Positions 1 through 7,114 are shown, numbered from the stretch's first letter. The stretch is DNA of 8,000 nucleotides from Nitrospirota bacterium (GCA_023248505.1 JAHFEM010000001.1:12646-20645), one strand, 5' to 3'. Program-made: numbers and translations. The notes: generated by a model from the sequence alone, not told the origin.

Positions 1-201
1 AATTTCGACAACCGCTCCTTTAGCCTCAACGATGAGTTCAATCTCAACTTTCAAAGCCGGGAGGTGGCTCAACGCCTGGAGGAGGTTTTCCGGGAGGATC
101 TGGCGCGCTCCCTTCCGATTTCGTATGAGGAATGGGCGAAGCGGCCCTATCGGGAGCGTTTCGTCGGCTGGCTTGGGGATTGGATTAAAAACTTCTTGTG
201 A
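1..201 (+). CDS. cls: Cardiolipin synthase / phospholipase D family protein, C-terminal fragment
   Basis: This is the last 66 codons of a gene that begins before the window; the frame is open from base 1 and stops with TGA at 199-201. The fragment opens with NFDNRSFSLNDEFNL, which matches the segment just after the second HKD catalytic motif in bacterial cardiolipin synthases (consensus roughly S-x-N-x-D-x-R-S-F-x-L-N-x-E). The tail has the usual basic and aromatic ending (EEWAKRPYRERFVGWLGDW). Family enzymes join phospholipids at the membrane to make cardiolipin, or carry out related phosphatidyl transfers. The catalytic H-K-D residues are outside the window, so activity cannot be judged. 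It converges on the minus-strand gene whose stop is at 225, leaving only 23 bases between them. I see no hairpin with a T-run in that gap. Another PLD-family enzyme is possible, but the NFDNRSF signature favours cardiolipin synthase. Confidence 0.82.
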   Translation, partial: NFDNRSFSLNDEFNLNFQSREVAQRLEEVFREDLARSLPISYEEWAKRPYRERFVGWLGDWIKNFL

Positions 202-224
202 GGTTGGGCGCGCCGATGGTCTGA

Positions 225-563
225 TCACTTCAAAATATAGTGAAGGGCAAAATCAGCCGCGATCGATAGCAGGGCGCCGCCATTGAGCCAGGCGATGTCC
301 TTCCACCCTTTTCGGGCAAAGTAGACGACATTAAAGAGAATGAAGAACTCGGCGATGTTCGACACCGGCATGTGAAGCCATCGCATCCCCATTTCCCCGA
401 CGATCCAGGTCATCAAGTAGAAGAAAAAGGCAAGGGAGAGAACGAACCACTCGTTTCGCGTCGTCGCGCCGCGGCGCTTCGCCCGGACCAGGGCGGTGAT
501 CAGACAGACCAGGACGATGAAAAAGAGAAGCGGAAAAAGGGGCCACCAGACTTTGACTGACAT
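225..563 (-). CDS. Small four-helix integral membrane protein, unknown function
   Basis: The gene encodes 112 residues that I do not recognise as a named family. Four hydrophobic stretches are visible at about residues 6-27, 38-58, 66-83 and 91-110. Short basic loops lie between them (RAKRR near 27-31, ARKGWK near 83-88), so it is very probably an inner-membrane protein. There is no signal-peptide cleavage pattern; the N-terminus runs straight into the first helix. The ATG at 561-563 lacks a clear Shine-Dalgarno sequence (the preceding bases read AAGACCC), so translation may be weak or coupled to upstream translation. It lies 83 bases downstream of the tfoX-like gene on the same strand and is probably last in that transcription unit. 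Hydrophobic helices in the right places, and the lack of a better frame, support a real gene. Nothing visible suggests a substrate or partner. Confidence 0.68.
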   Translation of the reverse strand: MSVKVWWPLFPLLFFIVLVCLITALVRAKRRGATTRNEWFVLSLAFFFYLMTWIVGEMGMRWLHMPVSNIAEFFILFNVVYFARKGWKDIAWLNGGALLSIAADFALHYILK

Positions 564-646
564 GGGTCTTATGGTACTGAAACGGCGGGGGGAAGATCAA
601 GAGGAATATGAGGCGATTGAGATTTCCGCCGTGCGGTCTCTCCCGT

Positions 647-988
647 TCATCTTTGGCGGCGCTTCATCGGCTCTCGTTGCGTCTGACATTCAAGGGCTTT
701 GCTCGCCCACGCCACCAGTCGATCCGGATCTTCCATCACATCGACCGGCACCTCGTAGTAGCTTTTGAGGGTCTGCTTGGCGCTGGGGCGAAACGGTTTC
801 ATTCCCATTTCGATGTAGGCGATGCGGGTGGCGGCGTCGGTCTTGAAGTAGAGCCGGCCCTTGAAGAGGATGCCGAAGAAGCGCGCTCGCTGATAGAGGC
901 CGTCGCCGCCGAACATCGGCCGGCACTGGATTCCTTCAAGAGGACCCAGCCGGTCGAGGACAAATTCTCGAAATGATTCGTTTCTCAT
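647..988 (-). CDS. TfoX N-terminal domain protein (TfoX/Sxy family, single domain)
   Basis: The gene encodes about 113 residues matching the TfoX N-terminal domain: F-x-x-F-V-L-D-R-L, then RPMFGGDGLYQRARFFGILF, a beta-rich GRLYFKTDAATR segment, and a KSYYEVPVDVMED...AWASKALE end. TfoX/Sxy is known as a competence regulator in gammaproteobacteria, but stand-alone N-terminal-domain proteins are widespread and mostly of unknown role. The C-terminal TfoX domain is absent, so a competence function should not be assumed. I chose the ATG at 986-988 because the domain begins right after it and a purine-rich GGAAAGG precedes it. A longer frame from 1063 would add 25 polar residues without domain match and overlap the kinase end by 26 bases. 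It lies 49 bases downstream of the kinase on the same strand, probably in one transcript. Confidence 0.82.
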   Translation of the reverse strand: MRNESFREFVLDRLGPLEGIQCRPMFGGDGLYQRARFFGILFKGRLYFKTDAATRIAYIEMGMKPFRPSAKQTLKSYYEVPVDVMEDPDRLVAWASKALECQTQREPMKRRQR

Positions 989-1019
989 TTCCTTTCCGCG
1001 TGGTTCTCCTTGTCCATCC

Positions 1020-1053
1020 CGCCGGACGATAAAATCTCTATCCCGGTCCGGCG
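1020..1053 (-). repeat. Strong inverted repeat (hairpin) across the kinase stop codon
   Basis: CGCCGGAC at 1020-1027 pairs perfectly with GTCCGGCG at 1046-1053. Inside it GATA (1028-1031) pairs with TATC (1039-1042), leaving a three-base bulge (1043-1045) and a seven-base loop. The predicted 12-pair stem contains the kinase stop TAG (1038-1040) and lies 31 bases before the chosen tfoX-like start. No T-run follows in the minus direction, so it does not look like a classic intrinsic terminator. It could stabilise mRNA, attenuate, or affect translation at the gene junction; these roles are inference. Confidence 0.55.
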
Positions 1054-4000
1054 ATGACGTCATGAACGGTTTTGCTCAATTGCTCCAGTTGGTAGGGTTT
1101 GGCGATGATTCCTTTGAAACCGTATTTCGTGTAATCGCCCATGATCGGATCGTTGGAGTAACCGCTCGAGACGATCGCCTTCACCTGCGGGTCCATTTCA
1201 AGCAGCCGCTCCATCGCCTCCTTTCCCCCCATCTTCCCGGGGATGGTCAGGTCCATGATCACCAAATCAAACGGCTGTCCGGAGGCCATCGCTTTCTGAT
1301 AGCGCTCCAGCGCTTCGTTTCCATCTTCGGCATATTCGACCTGGTAGCCGAGGAAGTTTAAGATCTCTCCCGCCACCTCCCGCACCGCCTCCTCGTCATC
1401 CATGATCAACACCTTTCCTTGGCCTCGGAGGGGCGCTTCAGGTCGCCGCTCCGGCTCAATATCGTGGTAAGAGGCGGGCAGATAGAGGGAGAAAGTCGAT
1501 CCCTTCCCCAACTCGGAGTCGACCGTCATGTAGCCGTTATGTTTTTTGATAATGGAGTAGGAGGTCGGCAGCCCCAAGCCGCTTCCCTTTTGCTTTGTCG
1601 TAAAGTACGGATCGAAGATTTTCTGAAAGTGGTCCTTCGGAATGCCGATCCCAAAATCTCGGACGGTGATTTTAATGTATCTGCCCGCCGGCAGGGGAAG
1701 CCGTTTTTCCCTTTCGGTGGCCAGGTAATTATCCGCCCGCACCTCGATGATCCCCCCTTTCGGGGTCGCTTGCTGCGCGTTGAGGACCAGGTTGTGAAGA
1801 ACCTGACTGATCTGCCCCTCATCAATTTCAACAGGCCAGAGATTGTCCGAAAGGAAGAATTCGGCCCGGACGTTCGATCCGCGCAGCGCAAACGGAATCG
1901 ATTCCTCCAACACCCTTTTTATCGAGACCGTTTTCTTGATCGGCGCGCCTCCTTTGGCGAAGGTCAAGAGCTGTTGGGCCAGGTCCCGCGCCCGAAGCGA
2001 CGCGGTCTCTGCATCGTTCACCCGCCGATGGAGGGGGTCGTTCGGGTTGATCGACATCTTCACCAGGGAGAGATTGCCCAGAATGGCCGTGAGGATATTG
2101 TTGAAATCGTGAGCGATGCCGCCGGCGAGCAGTCCGACCGCTTCCAGCTTGCTGGTTCGAAGGAGGTCCTCTTCCATTTTTTGCTTCTGTGTGATGTCTC
2201 GAAAGACCAGGACCACGCCGAGAATGTGTCCCGTTTTGTCTCGAATGGGGGCGCCGCTGTCGGCGATGATCCGCTCCGTCCCATCCCGCGAGACCAGGAG
2301 CGTATGATTGGTCAATGCGACGGTCGCTCCGGTTTGGAGGACCTTGACGGCCGGATTCTCCAAGGGCCGGCCGGTTTTTTCATCGATGACATGAAAGACT
2401 TCATCGAGGTGGCGTCCGATCGCCTCTTCTTGGGTCCAGCCGGTCAGGTTTTCCGCTACTTTGTTCATCAGGATGATTCTCTCTTCCACGTCGGTCGTGA
2501 TGACGCCGTCTCCGATCGAGCGGAGCGTCACGGTCAGGCGCTCTTTTTCGGCTGCGAGGGCCTCCTCGGCCCGCTTGCGTTCGGTGATGTCCATGACGGC
2601 GCCGATCATCCGGACCGGTTTTCCGCTCGGATCATGAAGGACATAGCCGCGATCCAAAAGGGCCGCATAACTTCCGTCGCCCCGGCGGAAGCGATACTCG
2701 TCCGACCAGAACTGCTCTCTGCGATCGATTGTGGCCTGAATGCCCGAGAGGACCCGCTCTTTGTCTTCCGGATGAATTCGGTCCCTCCACCACGCGACCC
2801 TCGGCTCGATCTCCTCGTCTTTGTAGCCGAACATGGTTTTGAATCCTTCGTTCCACCAGAGGGCGTCCGTCATCAGATCCCAATCCCAAATGGCGTCGTT
2901 GGTGGCGCGGGTGGCGAGTTGAAAGCGCTCCTCGCTTTTTCGGAGCGCTTCTTCCGCCCGTTTGCGCTCGGTGATCTCGCGAACGATTGCGAGGACCTGA
3001 TCCTCCCCGCTGACGATAATCCGGGCCTCATAATCGCGGGAGAGCCCCTCGGCCGACAGGGAGTATTCGAAGAGCTGTGGGGAACCGGTCTCCAGCGCCC
3101 CGCGGATATGTTCCATCGCCTGCCGGGCCACCTCCGCGGGGAGCACCTCCTGGACCCGCTTGCTCAGAAGGATCTCCGGGGAAAAGACCGGCGCCATCTC
3201 CTTTGCCGGTTTGAAGTCGAGGTAGGCGCCGTCCCTGCGAATCTGAAACATCATATCCGGAATCGCGTCCAAGAGGGTGCGATTTTTGGCCTCACTTCTG
3301 CGAAGGGCTTCTTCAGCCTGTTTTCGCTCATGGATCTCTTGCTGAGCCGCTTGATAGAGGCGGGCATTATCGACGGCAATGGCGGCCCGACGGGCAAGGT
3401 CTTCGGCCAGGGAGAGGTCTTCTTCTCCGTAGTGACGGCCCGATTCAATTGAAATAAACGAGATGGCGCCGAGGGTCTTTCCCCGGGCGGAGAGCGGCAC
3501 GATCATCGCCGATTGAACGCCCAGGCTCCGGGCGATCTTCAGGTGTTCTGGATCGCGCGCAATGGCTTCCAACAATGTGTCGGGAATCTCGAAGAGAATC
3601 ACCGGTTTTCCCGATGTCAGCACCCGCTGCAGCGGGTGGACTCCCTCGCGAACGGGAGGATAGCGGCGCATCAGCTCCCATCCCAGCGCTTCCGTGGAGG
3701 GATCGGTGGCGGCCGCCGCGACCCGACGGATCGATTGGTCTTCCTCGACAATATCGACGGTGCAAGCATCGGCCAAAAAAGGGATCGTCAGACGCGCCAC
3801 GCTGGACAGGGTGGTTTCATAGTCGAGCGAGGCGGAGAAGATCTCGCTCGCTTCTGCGAGAAAGGTAAACCGCCGCTGGGCCCGTTCCGCCGCCGTCCGC
3901 GCCTCCTGCTCGCGGATCAGCAGTCGGGCATGCTCCTCCTCCGCCCGCTTCCGCTCGGTCACGTCATGGGCCAAGACGATCCCCGCCGGCTTCCCCGAAA

Positions 4001-5303
4001 ACGGGATGAGGTCGCGGGTGATCTCCACGTAGAGGATCGTTCCGTCTTTCTTCCGGTGCCGCCAGACGCCGGCCCGAGAAACGCCCGGCGACATCTTCTT
4101 AAAATCTTCCAGCAAGGGAGGGATATCTTCCGGGGGGCGGATATCTTTGATCGTCATAGAAAAAAAATCTTCCCGGCTGTAGCCGTAATGCTTTACGGCC
4201 GCATCGTTGACGGCGAGAAAAGCGAGGGTTTCCGAATCGAAGACCCACATCGGTTGAGGGTTGCTTATAAATAAGAGCCGGTATTTTTCCTCCGATTCGC
4301 GCAGGGTCTGCTCTGCCTCTCTGCGCTGTGCGATCTCCTTTTCAAGCCCTCGGTTGGCCGCGTTTAATTGGGTGGTCCGTTCGTCCACGCGACGTTCCAG
4401 GCTCTCATTGAGGTTCTTGATTTCTTTTTGAGCCTGATACCGATCGGTAATATCGTGGCCGACGGCATAGATCAACCCCTTTTCCGTCAGCGGCGTGGCG
4501 CTCCAGAGAATCCAGCGGTAGGACCCATCCGATTGCAGGATGCGGACTTCGAAGGATCTGGTTTTGCATCCCGCTTTTAATTTTTCCAACTCCGCCGCGG
4601 TTCGATCGCGATCGTCCGGATGAATGAAATCAGTCAGCGGCTTCGATTGGAGCGCCTCCTTCGTCGATCCGCATACTCTCTCAAAGGCGGGATTGATCTG
4701 TCTGATAAATCCATCGAGGCCGGCGACGAAGAGAAGATCGAGCGAGAGGTTAAAAAAGCGAGCTTGCTCCTCGGCTTGCCCGAGGAGGGTCCCCCTGCGC
4801 GACAATTCCGAGATGTTTCGGCGAAGATCAAGAAGCGTCATCGTCTCGTTCGCGATCGTTTGCAGCCCTTCTATTTGCTGGGGGCGCAGCGTTCGAGGAA
4901 CGTAATCCATGACACAGACGGCCCCCAGCGCGTGTCCTCGGGAGGTCCGCAGAGGAGCCCCGGCGTAGAATCGGACATGGGGGTCGGAAGCGACCCAGGG
5001 GTTGTCCGAGAATCTTGCGTCGGCGGAAGCGTCGTAGATGATGAAGGGATCGGGCTGCAGAAGGGAGTGAGCGCAGAACGCGGTCTCTCGGTCGGTTTCG
5101 GTGACGGCCACGCCGATCTTCGATTTGAACCACTGACGGTCCTGATTAATAAACGTGATCAAGGCAATCGGCATTTCGCACAGATGGGCGGCGAGGCGGG
5201 TAAGATCGTCGAATGCCTTCTCCGGCGGGGTATCGAGGATCTGATAATGGTAAAGGGTCTCCAGGCGCTCTGCTTCATTTTGGGGAAGGGGAGGTTTCGT
5301 CAT
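1038..5303 (-). CDS. Soluble hybrid sensor histidine kinase, GAF-PAS-PAS-GAF-PAS-PAS-PAS-HisKA-HATPase-REC
   Basis: A protein of about 1421 residues with no transmembrane segment, so a cytoplasmic sensor. Approximate order: GAF 20-165 (preceded by the typical LYHYQILDTPPE), PAS 180-290, coiled coil 288-346, PAS 336-451, GAF 481-649, PAS 666-781, PAS 786-911 (PAS_3 type, RIHPEDKERV), PAS 918-1041 (DGVITTDVEERIILMN), HisKA 1051-1118, HATPase_c 1160-1277, receiver 1296-1416. The phosphoacceptor His is 1065 in GGIAHDFNNIL. The ATPase has Asn1175 (N box), DFGIGIP from 1216 and GSGLGL from 1240. The receiver has an acidic pair at 1302-1303, phosphoacceptor Asp1351 (VIMDLTIPG), Ser1379-1380 and Lys1402. 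All catalytic residues are present. By family knowledge it autophosphorylates and relays phosphate to its own receiver, then probably to a separate HPt or regulator, neither of which is nearby. The ATG at 5301-5303 is preceded by GGAG seven bases upstream; an upstream ATG at 5360 would add 19 residues without domain match. The ligands are unknown. Confidence 0.95.
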   Translation of the reverse strand: MTKPPLPQNEAERLETLYHYQILDTPPEKAFDDLTRLAAHLCEMPIALITFINQDRQWFKSKIGVAVTETDRETAFCAHSLLQPDPFIIYDASADARFSDNPWVASDPHVRFYAGAPLRTSRGHALGAVCVMDYVPRTLRPQQIEGLQTIANETMTLLDLRRNISELSRRGTLLGQAEEQARFFNLSLDLLFVAGLDGFIRQINPAFERVCGSTKEALQSKPLTDFIHPDDRDRTAAELEKLKAGCKTRSFEVRILQSDGSYRWILWSATPLTEKGLIYAVGHDITDRYQAQKEIKNLNESLERRVDERTTQLNAANRGLEKEIAQRREAEQTLRESEEKYRLLFISNPQPMWVFDSETLAFLAVNDAAVKHYGYSREDFFSMTIKDIRPPEDIPPLLEDFKKMSPGVSRAGVWRHRKKDGTILYVEITRDLIPFSGKPAGIVLAHDVTERKRAEEEHARLLIREQEARTAAERAQRRFTFLAEASEIFSASLDYETTLSSVARLTIPFLADACTVDIVEEDQSIRRVAAAATDPSTEALGWELMRRYPPVREGVHPLQRVLTSGKPVILFEIPDTLLEAIARDPEHLKIARSLGVQSAMIVPLSARGKTLGAISFISIESGRHYGEEDLSLAEDLARRAAIAVDNARLYQAAQQEIHERKQAEEALRRSEAKNRTLLDAIPDMMFQIRRDGAYLDFKPAKEMAPVFSPEILLSKRVQEVLPAEVARQAMEHIRGALETGSPQLFEYSLSAEGLSRDYEARIIVSGEDQVLAIVREITERKRAEEALRKSEERFQLATRATNDAIWDWDLMTDALWWNEGFKTMFGYKDEEIEPRVAWWRDRIHPEDKERVLSGIQATIDRREQFWSDEYRFRRGDGSYAALLDRGYVLHDPSGKPVRMIGAVMDITERKRAEEALAAEKERLTVTLRSIGDGVITTDVEERIILMNKVAENLTGWTQEEAIGRHLDEVFHVIDEKTGRPLENPAVKVLQTGATVALTNHTLLVSRDGTERIIADSGAPIRDKTGHILGVVLVFRDITQKQKMEEDLLRTSKLEAVGLLAGGIAHDFNNILTAILGNLSLVKMSINPNDPLHRRVNDAETASLRARDLAQQLLTFAKGGAPIKKTVSIKRVLEESIPFALRGSNVRAEFFLSDNLWPVEIDEGQISQVLHNLVLNAQQATPKGGIIEVRADNYLATEREKRLPLPAGRYIKITVRDFGIGIPKDHFQKIFDPYFTTKQKGSGLGLPTSYSIIKKHNGYMTVDSELGKGSTFSLYLPASYHDIEPERRPEAPLRGQGKVLIMDDEEAVREVAGEILNFLGYQVEYAEDGNEALERYQKAMASGQPFDLVIMDLTIPGKMGGKEAMERLLEMDPQVKAIVSSGYSNDPIMGDYTKYGFKGIIAKPYQLEQLSKTVHDVIAGPG
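2553..3965 (-). repeat. Repeated PAS-linker coding segments inside the kinase
   Basis: Near-identical linker helices recur between sensor domains: T-E-R-K-R-A-E-E at about 3930-3965, H-E-R-K-Q-A-E-E-A-L-R-R-S-E at about 3288-3335, T-E-R-K-R-A-E-E-A-L-R-K-S-E at about 2931-2975 and T-E-R-K-R-A-E-E-A-L at about 2553-2591. They are similar at DNA level as well (for example CGCTTGCGTTCGGTGAT and CGTTTGCGCTCGGTGAT). This is the usual signalling-helix repeat of multi-PAS kinases and reflects internal domain duplication. Such repeats can allow recombination that gains or loses PAS modules. Confidence 0.7.
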
Positions 5304-5310
5304 GCTGTTT

Positions 5311-5314
5311 CTCC
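5311..5314 (-). promoter_or_regulatory. Shine-Dalgarno site deciding the kinase start
   Basis: On the minus strand the sequence reads GGAG, seven bases, then ATG (5301-5303). This spacing is close to ideal and supports Met at 5303 over the upstream in-frame ATG at 5360. Confidence 0.7.
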
Positions 5315-5590
5315 ATCCATGGGGAGCCTCTTTCCGGAGCGTGCTCGCGACCAGGATCATCCATTCGGGATCGGTTTATCGAAGCGAGCGTTTCGCATTG
5401 AGAGCGATTGGAATGAGCTCTTCGGGGAGGAGGTTTGAACCGAAAGGGATCGACCCATCGCTGGGAGGGAAACAGCGGCCATTTGCGGAGAAAGTCGGGG
5501 AAAGGATGCGATATAAGGGAATGACGACTCAAGAAGAAGGAGCGGACCATCGGGCCTACCTCGCTGCTCTGAATCCCTCCCTCGTCGGTG

Positions 5591-5656
5591 CCTGAAAAAT
5601 ACGATGCCGAAAGGGTGTTCCACCAAGGTCTTCTTCGGCAGCTCCTTCTTGCGCAG
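5591..5656 (-). pseudogene. Possible relic of a transposase C-terminus
   Basis: Read on the minus strand, this stretch translates to LRKKELPKKTLVEHPFGIV followed by FFR. A basic stretch followed by V-E-H-P-F-G-x-(I/V) is a recurrent C-terminal motif of IS1182-type and related DDE transposases, where it normally continues with T-I-K. Here the resemblance ends after the motif, and no other transposase domain, terminal repeat or target duplication is visible. It may be an old degraded insertion remnant or a chance match in non-coding sequence; the match is only about a dozen residues. Confidence 0.25.
5605..5640 (-). repeat. Inverted repeat in the kinase leader
   Basis: TGCCGAA (5605-5611) and TTCGGCA (5634-5640) are perfectly complementary over 7 bases with a 22-base loop. 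Within the loop the minus strand also has GGTG-GAA-CACC. The structure is modest and has no T-run after it. It could be a leader RNA fold or simple chance. Confidence 0.3.
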
Positions 5657-5721
5657 CGATGAGGAAGAGAGCTCAGCTTCTACTGTTAAGGAGTGACCGT
5701 ATTGTAAATAAGAGTAGATTA

Positions 5722-5750
5722 ACTATACAGAGTTGGCCCTGGGTAGTCAA
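5722..5750 (-). promoter_or_regulatory. Sigma70-type promoter for the kinase transcription unit
   Basis: On the minus strand TTGACT (5750 to 5745) is followed by exactly 17 bases and then TATAGT (5727 to 5722). Each hexamer matches the sigma70 consensus at 5 of 6 positions and the spacing is optimal. The region downstream of the -35 box is AT-richer than the surroundings. It lies just downstream of the der stop and faces the kinase, as expected for a new transcription unit. The expected start is near 5715. Confidence 0.62.
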
Positions 5751-5756
5751 CCCGGG
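5738..5756. promoter_or_regulatory. Imperfect palindrome over the -35 box, possible operator
   Basis: CCTGGGT (5738-5744), a five-base centre AGTCA, and ACCCGGG (5750-5756) form an inverted repeat with one mismatch (G-U in RNA). The centre and right arm contain the -35 hexamer of the promoter at 5722-5750. A protein bound here would block the promoter. Alternatively it is a weak hairpin after der, but there is no T-run on either side to support termination. Confidence 0.4.
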
Positions 5757-5797
5757 ATTCCACTGAGTAAGTTAGATGACATTTTTGGAAATGGGGA

Positions 5798-7114
5798 TTA
5801 TCTCCGCTGACGCAGTCGAATGCGAATCGGCGTGCCGGTGAAGCCGAACGTCTCGCGAAGCTGGTTTTCTATATAGCCGAGGTAATGATCCGGAACCCCT
5901 TTCGGAGCGTTGGCGAAGAGGACGAAGGTCGGCGGACGCACCCCGGCCTGGGTGATGTAGTAGAGCCGGACCCGCTTACCCTTGTAAATGGGAGGGGGAT
6001 GGCTTTCGGTAATCTTCTCGAAGAAGCGATTCAGATCGCCGGTGGAGACGCGCTGGGTGTAGCCGCTGTAAACGGTATCGATCAACTGGAAGATCTGGCC
6101 GATCCCTTCCCCTTCCTGGGCGGAGATGAAGGTATATTGCAGATCGGTGATGAACCGGAGCCGGAGTGCGATCTGGTTTAGAATCCGCTCCTTGGACCTC
6201 TCCTCTTTCTTTGCCAGGTCCCACTTGTTGATCAGGATGATCGATCCTTTTCCCTTCTCGATCATCAGCCCGGCGATCTTCGAATCTTGCTCCGTGATCC
6301 CCTCGACGGCATCGATGAGCAGGAGGGCAATGTCCGATCGCTCCAGGGCCTCTTTTGTCCGGGCGATGCTGAATTGTTCCACCCCATGTTCGATTTTTCC
6401 CCTTTTTCGGATCCCGGCGGTGTCGATGAAGAGATACCGCTTGTCGCGAAAGGTCACCCAGGAATCGATGGTGTCGCGGGTGGTGCCGGGCACATCGCTC
6501 GTGACGAGCCGGTCCTCGCGCAGGAGGGTATTGATCAGCGTCGATTTTCCGACATTCGGCCGGCCGAGAACGACCACCCTGGGGGCTTCGACTTTTTCTT
6601 CCTCTTCGGAGGGGGTCATATGGGGATAGAGGACGTCGAGCAGATCGCTTAAGCCTTCGTTGTGCTCGGCGGAGACCGGGTAGAGCGGCGCCACCCCGAG
6701 CTCATAGAATTCATTGAGCCGTTCGAGCCCTTTTCCTTCGGTCTTGTTGATCACATAATAGACCGGTTTTCCGCTTTTTCGAAGCAGATCGTGGACCGAC
6801 CGGTCGATCGGGGTGACCCCTTCCCGCGCATTCATGATGCAGAGGAGAAAGTCGGCCTGTTCGATCGCGATCTCCGACTGCCGCCGGACCTGTGTCGCCA
6901 TCGCCTCTTTTGATTCCGGAATCAGCCCGCCGGTATCGATCAACGTAAACTGGCGATCGCGGTAGTGGCAGAGCGCCTCGTTCCGGTCGCGCGTCACCCC
7001 CGGCATATCTTGAACGATCGCTTTGCGCCGGCCGACCAGCTTGTTGAAGAGCGTCGACTTTCCGACGTTCGGCCGGCCGATGATGGCGAAGACCGGCCCT
7101 TTTATCGTTGCCAT
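5798..7114 (-). CDS. der: Ribosome assembly GTPase Der (EngA)
   Basis: The gene encodes 438 residues, the normal length for Der, with its diagnostic tandem GTPase domains and C-terminal KH-like domain. G domain 1: P-loop GRPNVGKS at 13-20, DTGG at 60-63, NKTE at 123-126, SAE at 148-150. G domain 2: GRPNVGKS at 184-191, DVPGTTRDT near 207-215, DTAG at 231-234, NKWD at 296-299, SAQ at 331-333. The KH-like domain runs about 355-435 and ends in a basic tail (RIRLRQRR). Der binds the large ribosomal subunit and is essential for 50S maturation in bacteria studied. The ATG at 7112-7114 begins just before the first G domain and overlaps the upstream gene's stop by 13 bases, which suggests translational coupling. 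One oddity is Glu instead of Asp in the first G4 motif (NKTE); the second domain has the usual NKWD. I see no clear terminator after its stop. Confidence 0.98.
   Translation of the reverse strand: MATIKGPVFAIIGRPNVGKSTLFNKLVGRRKAIVQDMPGVTRDRNEALCHYRDRQFTLIDTGGLIPESKEAMATQVRRQSEIAIEQADFLLCIMNAREGVTPIDRSVHDLLRKSGKPVYYVINKTEGKGLERLNEFYELGVAPLYPVSAEHNEGLSDLLDVLYPHMTPSEEEEKVEAPRVVVLGRPNVGKSTLINTLLREDRLVTSDVPGTTRDTIDSWVTFRDKRYLFIDTAGIRKRGKIEHGVEQFSIARTKEALERSDIALLLIDAVEGITEQDSKIAGLMIEKGKGSIILINKWDLAKKEERSKERILNQIALRLRFITDLQYTFISAQEGEGIGQIFQLIDTVYSGYTQRVSTGDLNRFFEKITESHPPPIYKGKRVRLYYITQAGVRPPTFVLFANAPKGVPDHYLGYIENQLRETFGFTGTPIRIRLRQRR

Larger units (their letters stand above)
5304..5715 (-). other. 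Predicted long 5' leader of the kinase transcript, no convincing gene
   Basis: If the promoter at 5722-5750 is used, transcription starts near 5715 and the leader is about 410 bases. Several frames stay open here on both strands, but they overlap each other, lack good ribosome sites and give low-complexity proline/arginine/serine-rich products, so I call no gene. The leader contains GGAG at 5311-5314, seven bases before the kinase ATG, a weak inverted repeat at 5605-5640, and a short stretch resembling the end of a transposase. I do not recognise a known riboswitch class. Confidence 0.45.

Noticed and set aside
331..600. Alternative minus-strand frame overlapping the membrane protein
   Set aside because: The other frame has four clear hydrophobic helices, while this one is Arg/Pro-rich and featureless.
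989..1063. Longer N-terminus for the TfoX-like protein starting at 1063
   Set aside because: The additional 25 residues are polar with no domain match and overlap the kinase end; the ATG at 988 fits the domain boundary.
1419..3452. Long open frame of 677 codons on the plus strand, opposite the kinase
   Set aside because: It lies wholly antisense to a gene with clear catalytic motifs. The product has no recognisable domain, and long antisense frames are expected in GC-rich genes with biased third positions.
4620..5438. Plus-strand open frame of 272 codons running over the kinase start
   Set aside because: It is antisense to the first GAF and PAS domains and shows no domain or good ribosome site.
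5275..5626. Overlapping minus-strand small frames in the kinase leader
   Set aside because: They conflict with each other, lack convincing ribosome sites and give Ser/Pro/Arg-rich products without predicted structure; one also runs into the kinase start.
5738..5756. Intrinsic terminator for der
   Set aside because: The stem has no T-run on either strand; its overlap with a -35 box makes an operator reading at least as likely.
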